Shown here piece after piece: positions 35,744 to 43,648 of a stretch of DNA of 64,000 bases; the first letter of the stretch is position 1; every line of letters starts with the position of its first letter. The notes beneath the pieces were generated by a model, which was not told the origin of the DNA, made no database searches, and saw nothing but the letters and a program-made list of their open reading frames with translations. The stretch lies in NCBI GenBank assembly GCA_964401045.1, contig CAYNXB010000001.1, positions 1-64,000 on the forward strand, written 5' to 3'. The position numbers were made by a program, and so were the translations under genes. Source of the DNA: CAYNXB01 sp964401045 (lineage in GTDB: Bacteria; Pseudomonadota; Alphaproteobacteria; Sphingomonadales; Sphingomonadaceae).

Positions 35744-36316
35744 TCACCTCTGGTCCTTGCGCGCGGCGATGCGTTCCCAGTCGACCTTCACGAAGGCGAC
35801 AAGCAGCGCGATCATCGCAACTTGCAGCGCCACGCCCCACGGCGACGACAAGTGTTCGAGCATCACATCTCCGAGAGTGTGATCGCGCAGCGTGCGCGCC
35901 GCGCCGGCATAGATCGAGTAGGAAACCAGGCGTCCGGCGAAGAAGGCCGCCGTGAATCCCAGCAGGCGAACGCCGGTGAGCCCGGCCGCTTCGAACAGTT
36001 GCGCAGAGGGGAGGGGCGACAACGCGAAGATGCCGATTGCCATGACGCCCGCGCGCGGGCGTCGCTCGAACGCCTCGCGGGCCGCAGCGAGGTTGCGACG
36101 CAGCTTCGCGGGCACGCGCCGGCCCAGCAATCGGAACCCGTGAGCCAGCAGCAGCCGTCCAATGGCGGCCCCCAGCGCACTGACAACGATCAGCCCCGGC
36201 AAGGAAAGGTCGGTGCTGAGTCCGAAAGCGGCGATGATCGACCACGTCGGCGGGCCGAATGCGGGCATCAGGTTCACCGCCAGCACCAGCGCGAAGAGGA
36301 TCAGATAGAGTTCCAA
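35744..36316 (-). CDS. Small polytopic membrane protein (VTT/SNARE-associated-like)
   Basis: About 190 aa with four to five hydrophobic segments (ELYLILFALVLAVNLMP, the LPGLIVVSALGAAIGRLLLA region, GVMAIGIFALSPLPSAQLFEAAG, TAAFFAGRLVSYSIYAGAA, ALQVAMIALLVAFV). The SPLPSAQLFEAAGLTG segment recalls the VTT/DedA-like fold. The start is uncertain: the TTG at 36316 fits the likely N-terminus, while an ATG at 36382 would overlap the upstream oxidoreductase by 43 nt and has a badly spaced ribosome site. Function unknown; DedA/VTT proteins act in lipid scrambling or export. Confidence 0.65.
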   Translation of the reverse strand: MELYLILFALVLAVNLMPAFGPPTWSIIAAFGLSTDLSLPGLIVVSALGAAIGRLLLAHGFRLLGRRVPAKLRRNLAAAREAFERRPRAGVMAIGIFALSPLPSAQLFEAAGLTGVRLLGFTAAFFAGRLVSYSIYAGAARTLRDHTLGDVMLEHLSSPWGVALQVAMIALLVAFVKVDWERIAARKDQR

Positions 36317-36339
36317 GACCCGATTCCGGCGTGTGCCGG

Positions 36340-36918
36340 TTACATGCCGGCCATGCCCAGCTCCCTCATTTCCCGCAGCCATGCTCCGCGCTTGATATCG
36401 TTCGAATCGACCAGGCCGATGATTGATTCACCGACCACGCTTATCCCAACGCCGCGCAGGATGTTGCGCTCGAGGCTCTTGAGGCTGTGCGCGCGATAGA
36501 CCAGCCGGTAGAAGAACGCCGGCATGCCCATGGTTACAACGATGCGCGCCGAGCGGCCCTTGAGCAGCTTCCGCGGCAGGCCGTTCTGGCGATAGCTCAG
36601 CGCGAAGCCCGGCCGCATGACCTGCTCCAGGAAGCCTTTGAGCAGCGCGGGGATGTCACCGAGCCATAGCGGATAGAGGAACACGACATGCTGGGCCCAG
36701 GCGATGTCCTCCTGTGCCCTTGCGATGACCGCGGGAGGCTGACCATCCGCCCAGTCGTGCGCGCTGCGCAGCAGCGGAAAGTCGAGGTCGGCGAGCCTGA
36801 TCAGCCGCGTTTGATGATCGCTCGCGCCGTCGAGATAGGCGGCGGCGAGCGCGTGCACGAACCGCGCGGGATCAGGATCCGGATGCGCATCGATGACCAG
36901 GATTCGGTCGGTGGACAT
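36340..36918 (-). CDS. Flavodoxin-fold NAD(P)H-dependent oxidoreductase
   Basis: A 192-aa flavoprotein of the NQO1/KefF/MdaB family (flavodoxin_2 fold). ILVIDAHPDPDPARF is the FMN/FAD phosphate-binding start, and HVVFLYPLWLGDIPALLKGFLEQV is the conserved active-site loop-helix. It probably reduces quinones by two electrons and so protects against redox cycling. The ATG at 36918 follows GAGGAGG. It is the first gene of a two-gene unit with the membrane protein. Confidence 0.85.
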   Translation of the reverse strand: MSTDRILVIDAHPDPDPARFVHALAAAYLDGASDHQTRLIRLADLDFPLLRSAHDWADGQPPAVIARAQEDIAWAQHVVFLYPLWLGDIPALLKGFLEQVMRPGFALSYRQNGLPRKLLKGRSARIVVTMGMPAFFYRLVYRAHSLKSLERNILRGVGISVVGESIIGLVDSNDIKRGAWLREMRELGMAGM

Positions 36919-37022
36919 GCGAGCCTCCTCAGAAGGGACAGCAGGCGCCTCGGTCTTGCGGGGGAAAGGGACGGCGAGGCGCCTGCCGCGCCGATGTCCT
37001 CCGGATCCGTCGCTCGCGGCAT

Positions 37023-37059
37023 CGGGAATGTTACGGAGCGCCTCGGGAACATTACCGAT
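37023..37059 (+). repeat. Two direct repeats of about 16 bp, 21 bp apart
   Basis: CGGGAATGTTACGGAG (37023) and CGGGAACATTACCGAT (37044) differ at 4 of 16 positions and are offset by 21 bp, two helical turns. They lie in the 210-nt region between the divergent oxidoreductase gene and the small ORF at 37129. The minus-strand reading partly resembles the shared element (CTCCGTAACATTCCCG). Possible tandem regulator site. Confidence 0.4.
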
Positions 37060-37128
37060 GCCCAACGTCGCAGCGCGGCAGCCATGATCGGACGGAACGC
37101 CGCTGCGCGGCACAAGGGAGATCGAGCC

Positions 37129-37245
37129 ATGTTCGCCGGCGGGTACAGCGATCGGAAGCTTTCCCAAGGCCGGTATCGGGTCACTTTCACCGGCAACCGG
37201 CTGACCTCGCGTGAGATCCGCCCCGACGCCCACTATCGACCGTGA
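37129..37245 (+). CDS. Short ORF resembling a fragment of a CC0125/CC1285-type lipoprotein
   Basis: 38 aa with a good ribosome site (AAGGGAGATCGAGCC before ATG). The segment GGYSDRKLSQGRYRVTFTGN followed by RLTSRE looks like the conserved start of the mature domain in alphaproteobacterial CC0125/CC1285-like lipoproteins (YSE..L..DRYRVTF.GN..T.RETVE). The signal peptide and lipobox that should precede it and the helical region that should follow are absent. It is either a remnant or a trimmed small protein. The family assignment is from memory of the motif. Confidence 0.5.
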   Translation: MFAGGYSDRKLSQGRYRVTFTGNRLTSREIRPDAHYRP

Positions 37246-37260
37246 TCGAAGGAGAGTCCC

Positions 37261-37428
37261 ATGGCCAGCATCCCGCCTGACAAGCCGAACCGCGTCGACC
37301 CCCAGTCGCCGCCCGAGCGGCGACAGCCACCAGAACCGGCCATCCCTCCGGCGCTTCCCGAGACAGAACCGGACGCCCCGGATGTCGACGAGCCCGGCCG
37401 TTGCCCGGACGAATGCCCTCCTGAGTGA
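37261..37428 (+). CDS. Proline-rich acidic small protein, unknown
   Basis: 55 aa, about one third Pro, with a strongly acidic second half and a C-terminal GRCPDECPPE (two Cys). The ATG is 15 nt after the previous ORF's stop and is preceded by AAGGAGAGTCCC, a near-ideal ribosome site, which is the main support for it being real. No domain is recognised; it is predicted disordered. It precedes the BON gene by 106 nt. Confidence 0.5.
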   Translation: MASIPPDKPNRVDPQSPPERRQPPEPAIPPALPETEPDAPDVDEPGRCPDECPPE

Positions 37429-37441
37429 AGCGCACGCGGGC

Positions 37442-37460
37442 CTCCGGATAATTCCGCATG
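37442..37460 (+). promoter_or_regulatory. Weak copy E of the shared element (BON gene)
   Basis: CTCCGGATAATTCCGCATG keeps the TCCGGATA core and diverges after it. It ends 75 nt before the ATG of the BON protein gene. Moderate-to-low certainty. Confidence 0.4.
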
Positions 37461-37534
37461 TCTTGCCCACCCGACACCCGGCAATCTCGATCCACCGGCG
37501 CCAGTAAAAGGCCGCGAGAACACAGGAGATACCC

Positions 37535-38185
37535 ATGGACCAGGATAGAGTGCTGCAACGCAAGGTGATCGCCGAGCTCGAGTGGGAGCCCGCGGTCGAG
37601 TCCGCCGACATTGGCGTTTCCGTCGTGGACGGCGTCGTCGCCCTGTCGGGCTACGTGAAGAGCTACGCCGAGAAGCTCGCGGCCGAGCGGGCGGTTCGCC
37701 GCGTCGCGGGCGCTAAGGCGATCGCCGAGGAGCTCAAGGTCCGGTACGACACGGACGCGAAGACTGCGGATCACGAGATCGCCAGGCGCATCCTCGACGT
37801 GTTCGGCTGGAACGTGCTGCTCCCCAAGGACAAGCTCCAGGTCAAGGTCGAGAACGGCTGGGTGACGCTCAGCGGTGAAGTCGAGTGGCAGTACCAGAAC
37901 CACGAAGCCAAGCGTGTCGCCGCGCAGATCAACGGCGTCACGGGAGTCTCGAACAACATTACCATCAAGCAGCGCCTGCACCCCAGCGACGTGCGCAAGC
38001 AGATCGAAGACGCCTTCGAACGGCAGGCCGGCCTCGACGCGCGCGGCGTGATCGTGGCGGTCGACGGCCACAAGGTGACGCTGAGCGGCCAGGTGCATGC
38101 CTGGTTCGAGCGCCAGGCCGCCGAACGCGCCGCCTGGGCCGCGCCCGGCGTCACCCAGGTGGTCGACCGGATCGCGGTAAACTGA
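37535..38185 (+). CDS. Triple BON-domain protein (OsmY-like, cytoplasmic)
   Basis: A 216-aa protein with three BON domains, at about residues 3-70, 76-144 and 150-216. Each shows the pattern seen in ADIGVSVVDGVVALSGYV, KVENGWVTLSGEVEWQYQ and VIVAVDGHKVTLSGQVHAW. BON domains bind phospholipid or other hydrophobic surfaces. Unlike OsmY it has no signal peptide, so it should stay in the cytoplasm. It has a good ribosome site (CAGGAGATACCC). It is followed at once by a GC-rich hairpin. Confidence 0.85.
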   Translation: MDQDRVLQRKVIAELEWEPAVESADIGVSVVDGVVALSGYVKSYAEKLAAERAVRRVAGAKAIAEELKVRYDTDAKTADHEIARRILDVFGWNVLLPKDKLQVKVENGWVTLSGEVEWQYQNHEAKRVAAQINGVTGVSNNITIKQRLHPSDVRKQIEDAFERQAGLDARGVIVAVDGHKVTLSGQVHAWFERQAAERAAWAAPGVTQVVDRIAVN

Positions 38186-38191
38186 CGACCG

Positions 38192-38221
38192 GCGCCCGCC
38201 GGCAGCGCAGTCGGCGGGCGC
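38192..38221 (+). terminator. GC-rich hairpin after the BON gene
   Basis: A perfect 10-bp stem (GCGCCCGCCG with CGGCGGGCGC) around a 10-nt loop starts 7 nt after the BON stop. There is no T tract, so it may be a rho-assisted terminator or an mRNA 3' stabiliser. Confidence 0.5.
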
Positions 38222-38471
38222 GCACAATCGATCGGGCAATTCGCCGGCGCGTCCGGTCCGGCGTGGCGGAGCAGGCCGGCCTGCGCCTGCGCCTCGCACC
38301 GCAGCGGCATCGGTGCTCAGGCCGACGATGATCGTCGCCAATTGCGGCCGCGATGGAGGTTTGCGAAGCGGTCCGCGCTGTCCCGGTAACCTGACGGCGC
38401 CTGCTCGTCGCTCCCCCCTCAGCTGCCTCCCTGAAGATCGATAATCGCGGGGCGCTGCCTCGGCAGGCGCT
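38222..38471. other. Non-coding stretch before the second tandem Usp gene
   Basis: The gene-free interval 38186-38540 is 355 nt. Besides the hairpin at its left end and shared element G at its right end I see no gene or clear structure. Reading frames through it are short and Arg/Ala-rich, as expected from GC-rich noise. Confidence 0.5.
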
Positions 38472-38495
38472 TCCGGATATCTCCGGAGTTACCGG
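38472..38495 (+). promoter_or_regulatory. Shared upstream element, copy G (tandem Usp gene 2)
   Basis: TCCGGATATCTCCGGAGTTA followed by CCGG; 22 of 24 positions identical to copy F. It ends 45 nt before the usp ATG at 38541. The left half contains a short dyad, CTCCGGAG. Confidence 0.6.
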
Positions 38496-38540
38496 CTCTC
38501 GGCCGCTGCGTACCACGTAGCGAACACGAGGAGTTCGGCC

Positions 38541-39350
38541 ATGCGGTCCATTTTGCTTCATATCGACGATGATCCGTGTCTCGAGGCGCGCATTCAGGTC
38601 GCGCTTGATCTCGCGCGGTGCTTCGAAGGGCATGTCACCTGCATCCAGGTGATCCCGTACGTCGTCGGAATGCCGGGCGACTTCTACGGGTCCATGGCCG
38701 CCGATCTGGTGCCTGCGTTCCAGGAGGCGGCCGACGCGCTGAGAGCACGGATCGAAGGCAATCTCGCGAACGAGGACGTCAGTTGGAGCTGGGTGCAGGA
38801 AGACGGTCCCGCTGTCGATCGGATGCTGAAATTCACCAGTCTGAGCGACATCGCGGTGGTCGGCTGCTGCGATCCACTCCGCAAGGATTATTCGCCGTTG
38901 CCCGGTGACCTCGCGATCCGTTCGCGCACGCCGGTGCTGGTGGTTCCGCCCAAGTCGAACGGGCTGGACTGCGGCGGCCCCGCTCTGGTGGCCTGGGACG
39001 GATCCCCCGAAGCTTGCCGTGCATTGCGCGCTGCGTTGCCTCTGCTGGCGCGTTCCTCGAGCGTGACGCTCGCCACCGTGCGCGAAAAGGCCGAGCGCCG
39101 CTACGATCTGCCGCCGACCGACGGGGCCGAATATCTCTCGCGCCACGGCATATCCTGCGAGATGGTCGAGTTTCCGGCCGCCACGTCGATCGCCCATGCG
39201 CTCGGCGACGCCGCGATGGTTCGCAATGCGTCCTACCTCGTGATGGGGGTCTATGGCCACGCGCGGCTGGTCGAGACAGTCTTCGGTGGGGTCACACGCG
39301 AGGTGCTCGCGAACCCGCCGGTGCCGTTGCCGATTCTGGCTTGCCATTGA
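38541..39350 (+). CDS. Universal stress protein, tandem Usp domains (paralog 2)
   Basis: 269 aa, the same length as and closely similar to the protein at 33033. It begins RSILLHIDDDPCLEARIQ; domain 2 contains LVAWDGSPEACRALRAALPL and ends in MGVYGHARLVETVFGGVTRE. Both copies keep the LSDIAVVGCCDPLRK-type segment in domain 1. Ribosome site GAGGAGTTCGGCC. It is followed by the acetyltransferase gene 21 nt later and is likely co-transcribed with it and the L,D-transpeptidase. Confidence 0.88.
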   Translation: MRSILLHIDDDPCLEARIQVALDLARCFEGHVTCIQVIPYVVGMPGDFYGSMAADLVPAFQEAADALRARIEGNLANEDVSWSWVQEDGPAVDRMLKFTSLSDIAVVGCCDPLRKDYSPLPGDLAIRSRTPVLVVPPKSNGLDCGGPALVAWDGSPEACRALRAALPLLARSSSVTLATVREKAERRYDLPPTDGAEYLSRHGISCEMVEFPAATSIAHALGDAAMVRNASYLVMGVYGHARLVETVFGGVTREVLANPPVPLPILACH

Positions 39351-39371
39351 TTGCCACGAGGGAGAACAGCC

Positions 39372-39914
39372 ATGACCTCTTCTGCGCTCGATCGGACGGT
39401 CGCCGAGCGGCCGGACTTCCATCTCATCACCCGCTCGGGAGTTCGGCTGCGTCTGCGGCAAGTCAGAGCGGACGACGGAGCAGACCTGAAAAAACTTCTC
39501 GGCAGCCTCACGCCGGAGGATCTCCGATTCCGCTTTCTGGTCTCGCAGAATGAGCCCGATGCCGCGCAGATCGGGCGGCTGCTCACGGTCGATCACCGGC
39601 GAACGGAGCACGTCCTCGCCATTGACGAGCTCACATGCCAGCCGGTCGCGAGCCTGATGATCGTGGCCGACCCCCAGATGCAAACAGCGGAAGTGGCGAT
39701 CGCCATCGCGTCCGGTGCGCGTAACCGCGGTATCGGCTGGGCCTTGCTCAGGCACGCCGCAGACCTGGCGCGAGCGCGTGGCATCAAGAAGCTGCGCTCG
39801 ATCGAAAGCCGCGCGAACCATGACGCGCTCGAAGTCGAACATACCCTTGGTTTCCGCTCTTCCACTGTCGAAGACGACCCTGCCCTGGTGATGGTGGAGG
39901 CGGACCTTGCCTGA
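39372..39914 (+). CDS. GNAT family N-acetyltransferase (Pat-like domain)
   Basis: A 180-aa acetyltransferase. The N-terminal SGVRLRLRQVRADDGADLKK and LTPEDLRFRFL match the GNAT domain found in protein acetyltransferases of the Pat/AcuA type. The acetyl-CoA loop is SGARNRGIGWALLRH, followed by the ARGIKKLRSIES strand. The substrate is unknown; a protein lysine target is possible. ATG at 39372 behind GAGGGAGAAC. It overlaps the next gene by 8 nt. Confidence 0.83.
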   Translation: MTSSALDRTVAERPDFHLITRSGVRLRLRQVRADDGADLKKLLGSLTPEDLRFRFLVSQNEPDAAQIGRLLTVDHRRTEHVLAIDELTCQPVASLMIVADPQMQTAEVAIAIASGARNRGIGWALLRHAADLARARGIKKLRSIESRANHDALEVEHTLGFRSSTVEDDPALVMVEADLA

Positions 39915-41115
39915 CCCGCGTTCCAGCTATGCGCGTGCCTGCGTTCACGGCATCGTTTGGACAATCGCATTATTCGTGGTGCTCTTTGCGACCGCGCTCA
40001 TCGCCGCCGAGCCCCCGTCTTCGCGCCAGTGGGACCGCCGGTCCGCAACGGTCTTGCTTGCGTATATCGAGACGCTCGAGACGCATGGACTGGACCCGGC
40101 CGACTACGCGCCGTCCGAACTGCGCGCCGCGCTGAGCTCCGGCGAACAAGGCGAGATCGAGCGTCGTGCCACGCAAAGCTTTGCATTGGTGGCGCACGAC
40201 CTCGCCTCGGGCCATCTGCGGCCAGACCAGCGCGGTCGCTATTTCATTCCCTCTGACGTGCCGGACCCGGTCCACACAGCCAATCTGATCGATCAGGCCC
40301 TGATCCATAACGATGTCGCAGGTTCGCTCGAAAGCCTTGCACCGCAGGATCACCAATATCTCGCACTGCGCGCGGCGCTTTGGAAGCTGAGGCCGGGCCA
40401 GGTCGACGAGCGGCACAAGATCGAGGCAAATCTGGAGCGCTGGCGGTGGCTGCCGCGCAATCTCGGTTCGCGCTATCTGGTGGTCAACATCCCCGAATAC
40501 CAGGCGCGCCTGTTCGACGCAGGACAGGTCGTCGCGTCGCACCGTGTCATCGTGGGAAAGACCAGCACCCCCACGCCTCGGTTTCGCGCGGAGGTCAGCG
40601 GCGTTATTCTGAATCCCTCCTGGAGCGTTCCGCAATCGATCATCGCCGAGAGCGTCGGCAAGCTGGTGCGCAATCAGCCGGCCGTCGCGCGAACACGCGG
40701 CTATACATGGAGCTTCGCCAATGGCGGCCTGCGCGTAACGCAACAGCCGGGACCGCAGAATGCGCTGGGGCAGATGAAGCTCGACATGCCAAACCCGTTC
40801 ACGGTTTACATGCACGACACCCCGACCAAGGAGCTGTTCGACAGGGACGTGCGGGCACTCAGCCACGGCTGCATCCGCACGCAGAACCCACTCGACCTCG
40901 CCGCCGTCTTGCTTGCCGGAACCGAGTGGACCGCAGCCAGGATTGCGGACACCGTCGCCACGCGGCGGACGACGCGAGCAGAGCTGTTTCGGCCGGTTCC
41001 AGTATACGTCGTTTACCTGACGGCCGTCGCCGACGACCTCGGGACAATCCGCTACCTCGACGATCCCTACGAGCTCGACCATTCGATCGCCGGGTTGCTG
41101 GCCAGGACGGGGTGA
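39907..41115 (+). CDS. L,D-transpeptidase (YkuD/YcbB-like)
   Basis: A 402-aa periplasmic enzyme with an N-terminal signal-anchor (about residues 14-33). It has the YcbB/LdtD layout: an N-terminal scaffold region, then the YkuD catalytic domain from about residue 195 (RYLVVNIPEYQARLF). The active-site Cys322 is in ALSHGCIRTQNP, with the upstream VYMHDTPTKELFDRD His. It makes 3-3 cross-links or attaches proteins to peptidoglycan. TTG start at 39907, overlapping the acetyltransferase stop. Cross-linking of this type is often used under envelope stress, fitting its neighbours. Confidence 0.87.
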   Translation: MPDPRSSYARACVHGIVWTIALFVVLFATALIAAEPPSSRQWDRRSATVLLAYIETLETHGLDPADYAPSELRAALSSGEQGEIERRATQSFALVAHDLASGHLRPDQRGRYFIPSDVPDPVHTANLIDQALIHNDVAGSLESLAPQDHQYLALRAALWKLRPGQVDERHKIEANLERWRWLPRNLGSRYLVVNIPEYQARLFDAGQVVASHRVIVGKTSTPTPRFRAEVSGVILNPSWSVPQSIIAESVGKLVRNQPAVARTRGYTWSFANGGLRVTQQPGPQNALGQMKLDMPNPFTVYMHDTPTKELFDRDVRALSHGCIRTQNPLDLAAVLLAGTEWTAARIADTVATRRTTRAELFRPVPVYVVYLTAVADDLGTIRYLDDPYELDHSIAGLLARTG

Positions 41116-41260
41116 CGGGCCACAGTCGCAACAGCTGGATGCATCATGGACGCGGGGGAGCGCGCCAAATTGGCTGGGTGATAGAGCGACGGCGGGCTAA
41201 GCTATAACCCGAGGTAGCCGCCGGGCGGGATCGCAGCGAGATATCAATGATTGCTTCGAG

Positions 41261-42337
41261 GTGACGACGAATCCGCAAGGAAGCACGGGCCGCACAGCGC
41301 GCGCGCGCCAGCTTTACCTCACCGCGGCTATCGTACTCCTTGCGTTGTGGATCGCGTTGCCGTTTCTGACGCCAATAGCGTGGGCCGCCATTCTCGCGAT
41401 CGTAGAATGGCCGCTTTATGAGCGGGCTGTCCGTCGTAGCTCGCGCCGCCCGCTCTTCGTGGCGCTGACCTTTACCGTCGCAACCGGCCTGTTGGTGGTG
41501 CTTCCCTTGTCCGTTGCAGCGGTGTCGCTCGCCCAGGAAAGCCAGAACGCGCTCAGCTGGTTGCAGCACGCACAGCGCTTCGGCGCCCCGGTTCCCGGTT
41601 GGCTCGAGGGCCTGCCGCTAATCGGTTCACGGCTTGCGAGTTGGTGGCAGGAACACCTGGCCTCACCGGAAGGCGCCAACGCGCTGCTCGGCACCATCAG
41701 CGCAGGATCGGCACTCGGCTGGACGCGTTCGATAGCGAGCGAGGTGGCGAGGGATTCGGCCCTGTTTCTGATCACGCTGGTGATGCTTGCCTCACTGCTC
41801 GATCGCGGCAGCCGGATCGCAGGGCAGTGCAGGGTTCTCGCGGCCCGAATGTTCGGCGCCTTCGGCGAGGATTTTGTGCATCGGCTGATCGGTGCAGTTC
41901 GCTCGACTGTCATCGGCACTGTGCTCGTATCGTTCGTCGAAGGCGCATTGATCGGCGCGGCCTATGTGGCGGCGGGCGTGCCTCAGGCGTTGTTGTTTGC
42001 CACCTTCACGATCCTGCTCGCCCTGGTGCCTTTCGGTGCCTGGGCGGCATTCGGATTGGCCAGCCTTATTCTGATCGGCAGCGGGAGCGCCCTTGCCGGC
42101 GTGCTGCTGTTTCTCTTCTCGGCGATCGTCATGACGGTCGGCGACAATGTGGTGCAACCGATTGTGGTGGGCAGCGCGGTCGAACTGCCTGTCATCCTTG
42201 CGCTGATCGGCGCGTTTGGGGGACTCGCTGCACTCGGATTGGTCGGCCTGTTCATCGGCCCCGTCATCATGGCAGCGCTCTTGCTTGTCATGCAGGAGTG
42301 GATAACGCCGTCCCAGGAGCGGTCCGGAGCAGGGTGA
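41261..42337 (+). CDS. AI-2E family transporter (PerM/YdiK-like)
   Basis: A 358-aa polytopic membrane protein with about eight helices. The LYLTAAIVLLALWIALPFLTPIAW start and the late GDNVVQPIVVGSAVELPVILALIGAFGG block are signatures of the AI-2E exporter/PerM family. Members export autoinducer-2 or act as Na+/H+ antiporters; which applies here is unknown. The GTG at 41261 is the likely start. It is not clearly linked to its neighbours. Confidence 0.85.
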   Translation: MTTNPQGSTGRTARARQLYLTAAIVLLALWIALPFLTPIAWAAILAIVEWPLYERAVRRSSRRPLFVALTFTVATGLLVVLPLSVAAVSLAQESQNALSWLQHAQRFGAPVPGWLEGLPLIGSRLASWWQEHLASPEGANALLGTISAGSALGWTRSIASEVARDSALFLITLVMLASLLDRGSRIAGQCRVLAARMFGAFGEDFVHRLIGAVRSTVIGTVLVSFVEGALIGAAYVAAGVPQALLFATFTILLALVPFGAWAAFGLASLILIGSGSALAGVLLFLFSAIVMTVGDNVVQPIVVGSAVELPVILALIGAFGGLAALGLVGLFIGPVIMAALLLVMQEWITPSQERSGAG

Positions 42338-42525
42338 GTTCCAGCCAGACTGCTTTGCGCCCAACCCGCGCCGTTCCAATGCCCGGCTCGCGTTCGCCGA
42401 AAGCCAACGTTGATTTATGTTCGCGGCGCTGGCGGGCACCGGCTGCATCTGGGATTTTCCGATCGGCCCGCTTTTTGGCCATGCGTTCGCAAAAAAAGCC
42501 GCTCGCCAGGCGGACGTGCTGCGCA

Positions 42526-43422
42526 TCACTCGCGCGAAATGGACGTGCCGGCAAGAAGCGAAGCATGGGCGGCGAGCTTGCGGGATATGAACTCGGTGAA
42601 GAGCCGCACGCGCTTCGTCTTGCGTGTCTCCCCCTGTGTAAGAGTCCAGAGCGTTCCGTACATGTGCAGGTCGGTGCCCGGTACCCTCGCCAGCAGGGGG
42701 TCGGCATCTCCGACGAAGCACGGCAGTGTCGTGATCCCGAGCCCTTCGCGTACAGCCGCGATCTCCGCCGCGGCGTCCGTGACCCTGAATGGCACCCCCG
42801 CGGTACGAACCTCTCCTTCGCTGGCCCAAGCCGGAATGCCATGCATGCTGATGACGATCCACCGGATGGCATCAGGCGCGCCCGCGCGCCACGCGGCCAA
42901 TAGGTCTCGAGACATGTAGACGCCGCCGAACAGATCCGGCCCCTTCAGGCCGTGAAGGTTGAGCGGTAGGGTTTTGCGGTCGTAGACGACGCGGAGCGCC
43001 ACGTCGGCCTCGCGGTTGGTCAGATTTGCCAGCTCGCCGGATGACAGGATTTCCATCTCGATGTCGGGATGGAGACGCGCGAAATCAGCCAGGTCCGACA
43101 TGAGGAGGTGTGTCACGAGCATCGGTGTCAACGTCATCCGCAAAAGGCCGCGCACGCTCTGGTCGCGCCCGAACACGCGCGTCTCCAGCTGGAGTGAAGA
43201 GGTTTCCATTTGGGTGGCGAGCTCGAGGACCTCCTCGCCTGCCGCCGTCAGGCGATAGCCCGAGGGCAGCTTCTCGAACAACTGCGCGCCCAGCCGCTCC
43301 TCCAATTGGGCAATGCGTCGCAGCACAGTAGCGTGGTTCACCCCGAGGCGCTTGGCGGCGGCCCGCACTGACCCGCCGCGCGCGGTGGCAAGAAAGTAGC
43401 GAACGTCATCCCAGTCGATCAT
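42526..43422 (-). CDS. LysR family transcriptional regulator
   Basis: A 298-aa LysR regulator. The N-terminal winged HTH is WDDVRYFLATARGGSVRAAA then KRLGVNHATVLRRIAQLEERLG; the LysR substrate-binding domain runs from about residue 90 to the end. The HTH is of the subgroup common in alphaproteobacteria that represses SDR/oxidoreductase genes nearby. The ATG at 43422 (MIDWDD) fits family starts. It faces the SDR gene at 43649 across 226 bp, so it probably controls it. Confidence 0.88.
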   Translation of the reverse strand: MIDWDDVRYFLATARGGSVRAAAKRLGVNHATVLRRIAQLEERLGAQLFEKLPSGYRLTAAGEEVLELATQMETSSLQLETRVFGRDQSVRGLLRMTLTPMLVTHLLMSDLADFARLHPDIEMEILSSGELANLTNREADVALRVVYDRKTLPLNLHGLKGPDLFGGVYMSRDLLAAWRAGAPDAIRWIVISMHGIPAWASEGEVRTAGVPFRVTDAAAEIAAVREGLGITTLPCFVGDADPLLARVPGTDLHMYGTLWTLTQGETRKTKRVRLFTEFISRKLAAHASLLAGTSISRE

Positions 43423-43648
43423 GGTGCATTCCCGCGCCGCCAGCCGCATGCTCCAAAGTCTGTTCTAGCACAGTGGGCTGGGCCTGCGCGACTATCGTGG
43501 CGCGCTCAGTATTCCGGCTGGATCGTTTTTGCACCACCGATGTGCAGGGTTTCGCACTCACCGCCTGCCTTGGGCGAGCCCATGTTCAGGGCCTCCGCGG
43601 ACATCCCGTCCGCAAAGAGCCGAGACGGCAAAACAAGGACGGCACACT

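Noticed and set aside
18226..38495. Reading the shared element as an FNR/FixK box
   Set aside because: The TTGAT-N4-ATCAA palindrome is not present; the conserved core is TCCGGATAT with a non-palindromic right half.
43529..43648. Extended N-terminus of SDR 1 starting at 43529
   Set aside because: The added 40 residues are not SDR-like and would fill the LysR/SDR promoter region; the ATG at 43649 begins at the normal SDR N-terminus.
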